A DNA stretch of 64,000 nt from Beta vulgaris subsp. vulgaris (lineage: Eukaryota > Streptophyta > Magnoliopsida > Caryophyllales > Amaranthaceae). Both the position numbers and the translations under genes were made by a program. Location of the stretch: contig NC_079207.1 in NCBI RefSeq assembly GCF_026745355.1, positions 34,938,502-35,002,501 on the forward strand, given 5' to 3'. Numbering within the stretch: position 1 is the first letter of the stretch; every line of letters starts with the position of its first letter. The notes beneath the pieces were generated by a model. The model searched no databases. It was not told the DNA's origin and worked only from the letters and a program-made list of their open reading frames with translations. This document shows, piece after piece, positions 1-10,343 of this stretch.

Positions 1-2262
1 TTGAATAGTAAGACTCACCAGAGGATCGGGAGGCCGTCCTGTATGCCTCCGGCATCTGAGCCACTATCTTAGCGAGTGGCCCAGAAAAAGCGGACTCGTC
101 CACAGCTGGGTCCGGCTGGGAAGACTGATCCCCTGCTCCATCCAAATCAACAACCGCGTCCGCTTGATCAGTAGCATGTGCGCCGGCAGGACCCGTGTTG
201 GTCACCAAGGCCAGCTCATCGGCCTTGGGAAGCTCCTCCTCGGCCGGAATGTCAATCACGACCTTGGGAATAGGCCATGATGGTTTTTTTCTTTAGCCTA
301 ACCCCTTTGCCTTTTTAGGGGGGGGGGGGGGGAGCATCACTGGTAGTGGCTGGTCTTTTCTTGGTGGCCGCTTTCTCCGCCAACGCTTTGGATATTAGGG
401 CATTTTTCTGAAAAAAGTAAGTAAAAATGTTAGTCAAAACTATTAAAGGGAAAAGAGAAAGGAAGACGTCCAAGACTAGCTCTGAACGTTTTGCTCCACA
501 AAGAGGAAGCTCGTCCAGAAGTCAATTCACGACGTTCTGTCCTTCGAAGAAGAAAGCCGTCCAAAATCAACCCTGAACGTTCTGCTCCACAAAGAAGGAG
601 TCCGTCCAGAAGTTAATTCAAGACGTTCTGCTCCACAAAGAAGGAGCTCGTCCAGAAGTTAATTCTGGACGTTCTGTCCTTCGAAGAAGGAGCTCGTCCA
701 GAAGTTTCATTCAGGACGTTCTGTGATATGAAGGCGAAAGCCGTCTGGAATCAACTTTGGACGTTCTGCCCCATAGAGAGAGAACTCGTCCAGAGTCAAT
801 TCAGGACGTCTTGCTCTTCAAAGAAGGGACTCGTCCAAAAAAAAAAAAAAAAAAAAAAAGAAGGAAAGTTATACAGCCCTTTTAGCACCAGTCTTGCTGA
901 ACTCCTTCCAGAGGGGGTCTATGAACCTGGACGAACTCATATCTCCTTTCCAAGATTTTCTGAGTTTTGCCTTGGCTGAGTGTGCATGAGAAAAAGAAAC
1001 ATGATTAAAATCATAGATATAGGACGAGGGCATTTACTTAGAAATTATTGCAAGGTATACCTCTATCCTCGGCCCGCCGCAAGCCGGCCGCGACCAGGAA
1101 AACGTCACTGTAAAACATCTCCTTGAAAGGGATCCAATTGGACGGACCCTTGAAGGAGACGTCGTTGATGGAATACTCCGAGATTCTGAAGTATTCCACC
1201 AACTCCTCAGCTGAGGTGCTTTCCAACTCCAGGAAAGCATTGGTAGCAGCCTGGCTAGTGCAGCGGTACCGTCTGGCCACCACCTCAATAGGTGCTTGGA
1301 CGAACAACAACTCGGCTTTCCAGGCATGCATCTTGGACGTCTTGTCCCAAGACGTCATGAAGCCTTAACGAACAAACGCTGAACCAAGCCCCATCTACGG
1401 TTTTGGGAACCTTGGAGACATAGTGAATTTGGGAAAAGGCAGCCATGGACGGATCAACACCCTTAAATTGGCAGACGGCTATGAAGGTTAAAATGTTTTG
1501 CCATGAATTTGGGGCAAGTTGGTTAAGGCCTATGTTATAATAATAAAGGAGGCGGCTGATGAAGGGGTGCAATGGAAATCGCAGCCCGGCATCTAAAGCC
1601 AGCCGATAAACAGCGAAATGGCCAGCAGGAGCACTAAGTATAGTGTCCTCCCGGCCAGGAAGAAAAACCTCCCCGGCATGGGCATGGCAGAAGAAAAGTG
1701 TCCGAGGTTGGGACCTGCTCGTCCTAGCCAACCACTGTCGCTAGGATGTATCTAGGGTCAGATTAGGGGCCAAGACGGCGCCTTATTTCGGAGGAAGTTG
1801 TGGACGGCTCTTCTGAGTTGCTAGCGGGGTTAGAAGAAGTTCCAGCTTCGTTCGACTCATCTGAGGCCGTCCTTGGTTTGGATGGGCTGGGGTCTAGAGA
1901 GCCTCGAGCATCGGATTCCTCCTAGACGACTTCAGGAGAAGGACTTGGGTTTGCAGGACGAGCGCTCCGGACTTCTCGCTCTCCATCAGCGGGAATTCGT
2001 CCAGTTGATGCCTCCATTTCTGAGCTGGAGGCCGGCAGGTTAACTCCTCGTCTGATACGAGCCGTTTGCTTGACGCGCGCCAGATTACCCTGCACAGGTA
2101 AAGACTGGGTCGTCTGACTTTGCCGTCCATGACTAAAGAAAAAGAATGCATGTCCGGCCGAGATAGGTCCAACTCTAGAAGATGCCGAGGAAGACAGCCC
2201 TCTGTTCTAGGGTAGTACAACTTGAGCGGCCGGGATTGTTCGATGAAGAGGACGAATCCATT
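1..2262 (-). pseudogene. Antisense Transposase_28 gene of a Tat-type gypsy element, disrupted
   Basis: Read on the minus strand, 1731-1285 encodes a Transposase_28 domain ('putative gypsy type transposon', PF04195), with GREDTILSAPAGHFAVYRLA followed by the signature LRFPLHPFISRLL. Despite the Pfam name it is not a demonstrated transposase. The probable start is the ATG at 2262 (MDSSSSSNNPGR), followed by Ser/Glu-rich linker. A frameshift near 1300-1370 moves the reading into the frame of 1358-1038, which reads on to RAEDRG. There a GTATAC donor (about 1056) pairs with a pyrimidine-cag acceptor (about 409), giving an intron that contains a minisatellite. The next exon (about 408-18) is acidic and Ala/Pro-rich and ends at a GTGAGT donor. 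Stops and frame breaks in the 2220-1740 linker and near 290 argue against a working protein. The LTR at 2679 runs on the plus strand, so this gene is antisense to its host element. Domain is certain; exon boundaries are inferred. Confidence 0.72.
484..840. repeat. 45-bp minisatellite inside an intron of the antisense gene
   Basis: About eight head-to-tail copies of a 44-47 bp unit. Each begins GACGTTCTG(C/T)YC, continues CAAAGAAGGAGCTCGTCCAG and ends AAGTTAATTC. Copies differ by several substitutions; one centred on 730 is the most divergent (GTGATATGAAGG). The array ends in an A-run at 838-859. It lies wholly within the inferred intron 409-1056 of the minus-strand gene, so array length could change without altering the protein. 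Confidence 0.85.
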
Positions 2263-2485
2263 TTCTTAAAATATGCGTGAAAGTACAAGATAAATGAGGA
2301 AATACCTGTAGAAAAAGATTGGACGAATGTCAAGGACGAATTGAATCCTCGGACGAATGAGTAGTTTGCAAGAGCTTGGATGGGAGTAATTTCTCTCTCT
2401 AAAAAAGCTCAGTAAAAATTGCGGAGTCTCTCTCTCTAGAAAATTTCTCAAAGATGTTAAAATGATTTCAGAAACGACAAAGTCA

Positions 2486-2498
2486 CATATTTATAGAG
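2486..2498 (-). promoter_or_regulatory. TATA box of the antisense gene
   Basis: On the minus strand the sequence reads CTCTATAAATATG, a good plant TATA box, about 225 bp upstream of the likely ATG at 2262. A CT-rich, leader-like stretch (CTAGAGAGAGAGA) lies between. It is separate from the TATA box of the plus-strand LTR at 2998, so the antisense gene appears to carry its own promoter. Confidence 0.55.
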
Positions 2499-2678
2499 GG
2501 GTGAAAGTGACCCCCTCATCCGGTAAAAGTAACCGTTGCTCTTGAAGGTTGTCCTATGGAGACCGGCAAAATGGCGCCTCTTTTTTGAAAAAGAGAAGGG
2601 CAGTTCCAGGTCGGTTAAAAGAGGAAATCAACCGTCGTGGCGCCCGAATAGCAACTTCCTCTTTTAAGGGGCAAATTT

Positions 2679-3300
2679 TGTAGCCTAAAAATCAAGGGCT
2701 ACCAAGATGACACGTGGCTTCATCCTAGCCTTACATGTGGCGCATCTTATGAAGGTAAAGTACATGGGTCAGAAGATTATGTGGGCTAAAGTACACTATT
2801 CTGAGGAAAAAGATGTACTAAAACCACTCTTATGGCCCAAATCTGTACTTAGGCCCAGCTAAAGAAACTTATATCCCTGTATAGAGGTGAGGTGTACTGA
2901 CCAATCAGTACCTGCCACGTGTCACCATTTTATTGCTTAGCCAATCAGATGCTCTCAAATTAGGGTGACATCAAGGTACAACAGTCATTTCAAACAGTAT
3001 AAATAGTCCTTGAAATCAGGGCAAAGGTACTTTTTTAGAGCATAGTACTGTTATTTTGCTATAAATTCTCTCTCTCTCTACTTTCTCTCTCTAAAAGTTT
3101 CTTCATATCCCTGATACCTGACTTAAGCATCAGAGGGGGAAACACCACTCAAACCTCCTGGGTGGTCCCTTTTTTGTAGGTTGCTGGTCAGAGCTCTGGA
3201 TCGGAATTCGAGTCCAATCATTGTTGCACAAGTCTCCAAGTTAAGAACCTGAAGTTGGGAGTTGTTGTATTGAATTACTAGTTTCATACTACGTAACAGA
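2679..3300 (+). repeat. 3' LTR of a Tat-type gypsy element (plus orientation)
   Basis: The LTR begins TGTAGCC at 2679, directly after a polypurine tract (AAGGGGCAAATT). It contains two CCAATCAG boxes (about 2900 and 2941), a CACGTG G-box near 2916, a TATA box TATAAATA at 2998-3005 and a CT-rich downstream leader. The motif CTGACTTAAGCATCAGAG near 3118 resembles the R/U5 region of plant Tat LTRs. The right edge is uncertain because no second LTR or target duplication is in view. It is the 3' LTR of the element whose antisense gene occupies 1-2262, with gag-pol left of the window. Confidence 0.6.
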
Positions 3301-3661
3301 TTTCTCATGAACTGTGTTCCTTCAGAAGTTTCTTTTTGATGAATTAGATCTACTGCTGCAACATCAAGAGAATTGGATTTCTCATTAATTTGCGAATATC
3401 CAAAGCCTTAGAGGCAACATCAAGAGAATTGGGACCCTGAATTGATCGTTCATTGCGAGTTGAGGAAGATAGGCAAATTGGATGAGTCTCTTTTGATTGT
3501 CCCATTTGTCGAATCCTTTGCGACCATTAATTCCTTTCCTTTTCTAGTTGGAGGATGGGTATAGCCCTCTGCTACCCGATTACCATCTACAATGTCTTGA
3601 ATGCTCACATGCAAGTCAACGTCACCGTCCTGACAGGAAATCAATAAATAAAAGGAAGAAA
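3301..3661. other. Spacer between LTR and PMD pseudogene
   Basis: No coding signal recognised. A short direct repeat occurs (AACATCAAGAGAATTGG near 3367 and 3416). The stretch could hold the far end of the LTR and the 3' flank of the adjacent pseudogene. Confidence 0.4.
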
Positions 3662-5675
3662 TCAAAAGAAAAGAAGGAAAAGAAAAGAAATCAGACTTAC
3701 CAAATGAAGACCGGTAGGGAGAAAAGGAGAATTCGGTATGTTATCAAAAAAACTCCGCAAAGCTCGATGCACCAACTTCTTGAGCCTGGGGGGTTGACTT
3801 CCTCTTCCTATTACGTTTGTGTTTAAAATTGACATCGGACTCTGTGTCACTAGTGTCTGCGCCATTAATGGAAACATTACGATTTGTTGTTTGTTTATTG
3901 CTGCGGTTGTCAGGGGTGCCTCTAAGACGGAAACCATCATCTTTTGCCGGATCCAAACGTTTTCCATCATTATGTCATTGATCGTGCTTGTACTTTGATG
4001 CATTAGTTAGGATGATGCTTGAACAAAGCATTTCAACATTCTTCCTTAAATCTTCAATAGTCACTTTAGGCCACCAGCTAGCAAATTCAAGTGTCACCAA
4101 GTTTTTCTAGTCTAGTGATTGGCATAGTGTAAAAACACGAGTCTGGCTTCCTGTAAACAAAAGCAACGTCCAATAACGCAAAGCTTCATAGTAAGACACC
4201 AGCCGTTCTTGTACATCACGATGTAGTAGACCAGTATAATCTTGGCAATAACCAAATTATCGTGCAAATCGATGCGAGGAGTAAGGTTCAACATGAAATT
4301 TGTCACAGGAACGCAAGACGAGGTAACCTGATCGAAGAAAAACCATATAACTGAATTTTACAGGGTCTAGTGGACCATCATCATGCCAAAGGTTAGGTTT
4401 GTTCTTGTTCAACATGGTGCAACCCAAGTTACTTGACGCCCCTACATGTATAAGACTGTGAGCATCCTCTCCATTAAAGAATTTTGATCCTTGTGCACCC
4501 GAATATATAACCATCCTAGAAACAGGTGGGACAAGATCGGCGTCATGGTGAATGTTGAAATAATATGCTAGCCAACCATAAGGTAATGTGTTGGGAAAAA
4601 GGTTTTTGAAAAAGCTGGTTTTGGAGCTGTTGCAATAACATTCAAACCGCGATATATACTGGAAAGCACAGGAACTACAAGACTAAAGGTGTGCCCACAT
4701 GCCATCAAGACAACAAAAGTGCATAACCAACAAGATATAAAGGCAACAACATAAGTGTATGTCCTCCTATTCACAACTTTAATCCCGAGAAGGTCAAACA
4801 TAACTGATTTTGCCTTCTCACAAACAGTTGGCTGGATTTCAATGTTTACGCTAGGATTAGCGGTAAATTTTGGGCGACACTTAGAGTATCTGCGCCTCTT
4901 GGTAGGTTCCTTTGTGAACTTTCTTCTGTTTACACCGAAAATCGATCCAGCTTTAAGCACTCACACCTTTCATGGAGCGGGGGTCCTTTGTTAGGGTATG
5001 ATAAACAACAAACAGTATCTCACAAGCTTGACATAGTAATCGTTTTCCCTCTTTGTCTCAAGCACGCATGAGTTGTAGCTAGGGATTGTCTCATCATAAA
5101 TCTTTCCGACAATAGGTAACCCTCCAACTTTTACATGTCCCACAATGAAATAGACCACTCGCCAGTCATAGTATGAAGTGTATTGCTAGTAGGACACCAA
5201 CTCCCACAAAATGAGCGAATGATGTATGGGTTCTTGTCATACAGATAAAGAGAAGTTTGGACTGCAGGGTAAATAAAAAAAGAGTCAAAAATTGCCCCAA
5301 AACGTCTTCGGTCCACTCCTAATAACCAGAAAAGTAAACCGCCTTGCCCGAGATTCTCAAACATTTAGAGCCCCATCGCACCGAACCTGAAATGATTCTG
5401 TGACCAAGCATTGATGAAGACATCGGAAGCTCAATGTTGTCTCGAAGAGTGCTTTTAAGCACATACATCGGAATTAGATCGTGGGACCCCTTGCTCACCT
5501 TTACTGACATTTCACTCAGTAACGATTCTTTGTTAATGTGCGTATGCATGCCGTTAGGACGAAGTAATGATTTGTGAATAACGAAAGTAGTGTCAGTTCG
5601 TAGATCATCTTCTTCATTGTTAATTAAAGAGAGATGAATGTCATCGCCTTGTTCAAAATATTTGAAGTACACCAT
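3662..5675 (-). pseudogene. Plant mobile domain (PMD, aminotransferase-like) pseudogene
   Basis: Minus-strand fragments line up in order with the plant mobile domain family (PF10536). The N-terminal block MVYFKYFEQGDDIHLSL is at 5675. Then come SLYLYDKNPYIIRSFCGSWC (about 5240) and SISLWDM/KVGGLPIVGKIYDE (about 5140-5070). RRTYTYVVAFISCWLC and TFSLVVPVLSSIYRGLN follow (about 4770-4640), then MVIYSGAQGSKFFNGEDAHS (4514) and the C-terminal SSFAEFF/FDNIPNSPF (about 3740). At least four frameshifts and several stops separate them, for example after YFSGY, after SLWDM and after LLFIIP, so it cannot give a full protein. PMD proteins include host MAIN-like silencing factors and transposon-carried copies; which class this was is unresolved. 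No flanking TIRs or LTRs are seen. Confidence 0.8.
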
Positions 5676-6087
5676 CCTGAAAAAAAAAAAGGAAAAACAA
5701 AAAGTGAAATTTGATAAAAAGTAAATCCTATTTCATCAATGAATTTGGAGATGCAGAATCTTGCTGTAATTTCGACAACAACATTGCCTTTAAAATCATC
5801 TATTTCATGCTTACAAAAACTAAACAGCAAAAGAACTTCTTGCTGTGGTAATGATAACACACGGAATTGGATGTGCGACGATTTTTAAATTATGGCTTTG
5901 AACCTTTGGGAATTAAGGATTTGATATTCTTGTTTGCTTCTTGGTGTCACAAAGCGCAATTGTAACTTGTAACAACTTATAATGAGGCTGTGATATCGAC
6001 AAAGAACAGAACTTCTGCAATGATGAATGCTGAACCAGCGAGTAGCAAAAAAAAATTTGTACCTTGACACGCTGTGGTAATTCCTTC
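5676..6087. other. Region upstream of the PMD pseudogene
   Basis: AT-rich. Minus-strand reading frames up to 78 codons exist but match no family I recognise. It may hold the degraded promoter or first exon of the PMD gene. Confidence 0.3.
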
Positions 6088-6089
6088 AG

Positions 6090-6235
6090 ATACCAACTTA
6101 CCAAGGGCCTCGGGGCAGTGCAGCGGTGGCAGTGTGCTCGGCTTCGGGTTTCAGTCCTCGTCTCCTTAGCTTAAGGTGGGCAGAAGAGGCGTTGATGGAA
6201 TAATATTTTTACATCCCATTATGTATATACATAGT
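6090..6235 (+). repeat. Possible tRNA-derived SINE fragment
   Basis: GGGCCTCGGGGCAGTGCAGC followed by CGGGTTTCAGTCCTCG resembles a pol III A-box/B-box pair (B-box consensus GGTTCGANTCC), with a T-rich tail 60 bp later. No target duplication or second copy was found. Confidence 0.28.
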
Positions 6236-6701
6236 GTGAGAAGAAGTGTTGGAGTTGGATAAAAATTCTAGAAAACTTATTTATCCTAAACCACAAAGGA
6301 TTTGTATTAAGGTTTGAAGTAATGCTATCTTCTTCAATGTCCATAACATCCGGCTAGCATAGAAGACAAGCAGATACATTGTTTCTATCTTGTTTGCAAG
6401 ACCAATTTCTATCATGATTTCCTTAACTTAAAGGAAAGTCAACCAAAATATTAGTGGGGTTCGGTGTTTGCAAGACCAACTACGGAAAAGTCAACAAAAA
6501 CAAAATCGTCATTAGTCATTATACTTCAAATTTGTATATTGTCTTAAGTGGGTTATTGTCACAAGCTACCTTAATTTGTCTCTAACAAATAAAGTCTAAC
6601 ACTATCTTTTATGAAGTTATTAATAAAAAATTCAAAAGCGAGACCCGATCACGCTTGAACACTTAAAATTGTGTACGTGATACAGTCTCGAGGGGGCAAT
6701 T
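6236..6701. other. AT-rich stretch left of an LTR
   Basis: No gene found. The last bases, CGAGGGGGCAATT (about 6689-6701), form a polypurine-tract-like sequence against the LTR start at 6702, so this is probably the decayed 3' internal end of a plus-strand gypsy element. Confidence 0.4.
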
Positions 6702-7432
6702 TGTAGATGCTAAAAATTTATTAGTATTTTACAATTAAAATGAATTAATTATTATTGAGCTAAAATAAATATGATTAGCCCAAATCAATTAATTTTAGCC
6801 CACTTAAATAACATATCCAAATTAAACAAATGTAATTTGGATTATAAAGTATTGGGCTAGCCCATATTATTAGTCCGAATAAGGTGGTTAAATGGCAAAG
6901 GTAAAAAAGACTTCCAAGTCATAAACGGGCCCAAACCCATAAGTTACAAAGTCCGTGAAGGGTTCTCCATTCCCTATAAATAGGCTTCGTCTCCTTCAGT
7001 TGAAGAGACAGAAAAATCATTATTCTCAAGAGCACATAAAATTCTCTTAGAATTCTCTCTGCAAATAGTCAACAAGCACATCAAACCTGTGCCGAATGTT
7101 CAGATACAGTCAAACATATTCGATTGAGATTCAAGCTTTGTCAGCCCTCATTCGAATATACCAAAACAAAACTCAAACTCAGGTTGACGGCGACATAACG
7201 TCATCTCACACTCAAACTCAGGTTGACGTTGACAACAGGTCAGTCTACATTCAACTCCACACCGCCACCAACAAGTGTCACTCTCAAGTTACGGAACAGA
7301 ATCAGAGAACTTAGTTTATTTTCATAATAAAATGTTTACAGAGATTTGTACTCAATACATTTATTGAAATATAATTTATTTGTTACTTTTTTTCCTGTCT
7401 TATATATTTTGACTCGAAAGTTTTGTGTATAC
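6702..7432 (+). repeat. LTR, probably gypsy type, plus orientation
   Basis: Starts TGTAGATGC directly after a polypurine-like tract and ends approximately GTGTATACA near 7432. The TATA box CTATAAATAGG sits at 6974-6984, followed by a CT-rich leader. Two near-identical short blocks (ACTCAAACTCAGGTTGACG at about 7170 and 7210) lie in the downstream half. The mate LTR is not in the window, so this is a remnant or the end of a truncated element. The right edge is approximate. Confidence 0.55.
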
Positions 7433-7800
7433 AAGTGGATGGTTCATGGACCGATAACTCTCCATTGGCTGGTATGCCTGGGTGGCTGAACATGGCATCA
7501 CCAAGGCTAGGGAGGGGCAGGGCAATTGCATTTTTGCACAATCGGCACTACTGGCCGAAGCTCAAGCATGCCTTGGGGCCTTGGTCTGGGCAAAACGGTC
7601 AAGGCTATCATCGAATATCGGTTAGTACTGATTCTGAGCTTATTGTACGGAGTTTACTAAATCCGGCGACACAACCAATTTCTATTACATGGACCATGAA
7701 TGACATTTTATCACTGGGACGGCAATTTCAATGGTGTCGGATCACAAAGGTTAATCGTTCGCAGGTTCAGCTGGCCCATAATCTTGCTACTCATGTCTAG
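7433..7800 (+). pseudogene. RNase H domain relic of a plant LINE
   Basis: Begins VDGSWTDNSPLAG and resumes in another frame as AWVAEHGITKA and ALLAEAQACLGALVWAK. A third segment reads VSTDSELIVRSLLNPATQPI and ends LAHNLATHV. This is the RVT_3-type RNase H found at the C-terminus of plant non-LTR retrotransposon proteins. The first catalytic Asp (VDGSW), the Glu in ALLAEAQA and the STDSELIV Asp are all visible, but two frame changes break the reading frame. It directly follows the LTR. Confidence 0.7.
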
Positions 7801-7917
7801 CGGGGGCAACTTCCGACCGCTCGTTTCTAGTTATTTTGTTCTTTTGTTATTTTATTGTAAGTTTTCGCGATATTAAAAAAAAACCCTTTTATTAATGTTT
7901 TCATACTAGTGTAAATT

Positions 7918-8897
7918 CATGGGCGTAGCCACATAGTAACAAGGGGTAGCACGTGCTACCCCTGTTTTTTTTTTTAAAAAAAATTGAGTTTTTTATTTTA
8001 AATAAAAAACAAAAAGAGAAGCGCGTGCAAGAGCTAGCGAACAAACCCTTACTGAACTTCATTCCTTTTCTCTCTCCTCCTGGCCTCCTTTCTCTCTCTC
8101 CGTTTTAGTCTCTCCCGAAAATTGTCGCTCAAAGGCTTTAACCCTCTCATCTTCTCCTCCCTCGCCAAATCTTGAATCACCTTCACTGAACAACTCTTTG
8201 TTCTTCTCTTTGTTCGTCGTCGCGTTCATCTCATCTTCTCATCTTCTCATCTTCACAGATTCGCATTCATCAAGGAAGTCAGAACTTCCATCTTCCTCGC
8301 TTGATTTTGGGGAAAGCGTTTATCAAGGAAGGCGAAAATCAAATGCCCGCCATCAGGTCTTTTAAGCTCGATTTTGGATAAATTTCGTTTTGTAGTCACG
8401 GTTTTTTAATTTTCGTTTTTGTATTTAGGGTTTCGATTCAATTTCCTTTTTGTTATTCAGGTTTCTTTGTTGTTATTAGGGTTTCGGTTGTTTCTGTTAT
8501 CGCTTTTTGGCTGCAATTTTGGCTTCAACTTAGATCGACACCTCTCAGTAGCATAAACTGACTGATGCAAAGCAAGATTATCCGAGTCCGCAATAAATTT
8601 TGATGTTGTATTTGTAAATGGAGAGAGAGATAAAGAGGGAGATGAAGATTGAAACCCAAATCGTCCTCCAACTCAATCAAGCTAACAAAAATTTTCCCTA
8701 CCTAGTATTTGTAAATCAGTTTCAAAATTTGAGAAATCGCTTGAATAATTGTGAAAATCTTTTATCAAGTAATTTGAAGTTGTATTTGGATATTGTGATA
8801 TATTTAGTAGTTTGTTTTTTTTTTTTTCAAAAAAAAAAAATTGCAATACTATCACCAATTTATGCTACCCCTAGTTCGAGTTCCTGGATCCGCCCTG
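7918..8897. mobile_element. Non-autonomous hAT-like element with TIRs and target duplication
   Basis: The left end CATGGGCGTAGCCACA... and right end (reverse complement CAGGGCGGATCCAGGAACTC) form an imperfect inverted repeat of about 33 bp. Both reach AGGGGTAGCA, with the hAT-like terminus CAGGGGCGGA. The flanks are AGTGTAAATT (7908-7917) and AGTGTAAT (8898-8905), an 8-bp duplication with a small later indel. The interior (8040-8560) looks like a promoter plus CT-rich leader and first intron, with tandem TCATCTTC repeats near 8230. No transposase is present. Confidence 0.7.
7942..7963. repeat. 22-bp perfect palindrome in the hAT-like element
   Basis: Two AGGGGTAGCAC half-sites meet head to head, so the centre is CACGTG. 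The half-site is the inner part of the TIR, so this end carries an extra inverted TIR segment. Confidence 0.85.
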
Positions 8898-9313
8898 AGT
8901 GTAATAAAAGAAATCCCAATATGATCAAGAAGCTCAAGAAGGTCAATTTTTTCTTAGTTATACGATAGAAACAAAACAACAAAGCTACTGTTGTTATTTT
9001 GCTCCAAAACGAAACTTACAGACGTCCGATGAAGATGCTATCATGATTCTTTTTATGCGTGCTAATAATGATCTCAACTGTACATGATTCTTTTTTTTTC
9101 TTTTTATAACGCAAAGCACAATCATGGAATTGATTAACTTACTTAAAAACAATGTGCTAATGTAGGTGATGCTAATTGCTAAAACAGGGTCGTTGCGACG
9201 AAGATAGTGGAGCTATCTTGCAGCGATGATAAAGAAAGGAATTGCAACTGCCCTCAAACTTTTTTTCTTTATTACGTGACAAAGGAGAGAGAGTATCGGA
9301 TATAACACATTAA
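8898..9313. other. Spacer between two DNA elements
   Basis: AT-rich sequence without a recognisable gene, apart from the right-hand hAT target duplication at its start. Confidence 0.5.
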
Positions 9314-10343
9314 ATTTAACAGTATTTTCACCAATTACCTTCAAGTTTTCAGAAAATTCACGAGATATCCCTAAACTTTTCAAAATACACTAAGTACACC
9401 TAAGTTTCATAATAAAACACTCAAATACCCTTAATGACTGACGACGTTAACCATAGTTTTCTATCTTAAACACTAATTAACCTCTAATCTTAACCTTCAT
9501 CTTAACCCCTACCCCTACCTCTAACCGTAATATTAACCCTAAACCATACCTTAACCACCCTTCCCCCACCCTCCCACAACCTTTGCAGCCTCCCCCACCC
9601 CAGCCACCCAACCCCTACCCCCTTGCATCGCCCTCCACCCTCACCCTGAGGTCCCCCTTCCCTCACCCCCGGACAGCCGCGACCCCCACGCCCCTAACCC
9701 CAACAGTCCAAACCCAGTTTAGTTTCAGCAGAGACCCCTTTGCGACGAAAATTGACCTCCATGTGTGTCAGATATTGAAGGTGGGGAGGGGGTTATTGTT
9801 CTGTCCTAATTAACCTCCCTGTGTAGCGCAAATTGAAGGGGGGAGGGGGGCGGAACTCGATGGGGGTTAGGGGAGGGGGTAGTGTTCAACGGGGGTTAGG
9901 GGAGGGGGTTTCGACGGGGTTAAGGGAGAGGGGAGAATTCGATGGGTGTTAGGGGAGGGAGGTTTCGATCGGGGTTAGGGGGGAATTCCACGGGGTGGTG
10001 GAGGAGGGGGTCGGGGCTACTGGGGGCGGGGGAAGGGGGGATGCTGGTGTGGTGGGAGGGTAGGGGAGGGGGGTTAAGGCTAGGGTTAGAAGGTAGAGGT
10101 TAGGGTTAGAAGATAGAGGTTACGATTAGTTAAGAGTATGTTTTAGGGTTTAGTTAGGTAAATCAGGGTTTAATTATGGGTTAATTAGGGTTAACATTAA
10201 CGGAGTTAACCTCCCTTAGTAATTAAGGGAATTTTGGTGTATCATTGTGAAACTTAAGGGTAGCGTGTGTATTTTGAAAAGATGTGGGTACCTTGTGAAT
10301 TTTCTAGAAAACTCGGGGGTAATTGGTGAAAAAACCGTTAAAT
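9314..10343. mobile_element. Fold-back element with long inverted arms
   Basis: The outer 150 bp on each side are inverted copies at roughly 75-80% identity: left ATTTAACAGTATTTTCACC, right (reverse complement) ATTTAACGGTTTTTTCACC. Both continue through CAATTACC, AGAAAATTCAC and CTTTTCAAAATACAC. Inside them come opposed telomere-like tracts (TTAACCCTAAACC on the left, TAGGGTTAG on the right). The core is C-rich at 9545-9720 and G-rich at 9835-10080. The unit could fold into one large hairpin. No transposase and no clear target duplication are visible, so the superfamily (Mutator-like or fold-back) is unassigned. Confidence 0.65.
9833..10080 (+). repeat. G-rich minisatellite with G-quadruplex potential
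   Basis: Degenerate 26-32 bp units built around GGGGGTTAGGGGAGGGGG, separated by TTCGAC/TTCGAT spacers, about five copies, then further G-runs. Each unit contains three or more runs of at least three G, so G-quadruplex formation on the plus strand is plausible. Confidence 0.75.

Noticed and set aside
1285..1731. Calling the Transposase_28 genes DNA transposases because of the Pfam name
   Set aside because: They have no DDE-type catalytic core visible and lie inside Tat LTR elements.
9583..9813. Proline-rich 76-codon plus-strand reading frame
   Set aside because: It is the translation of the C-rich arm of the fold-back element; low-complexity Pro/Thr with no start context or conserved motif.
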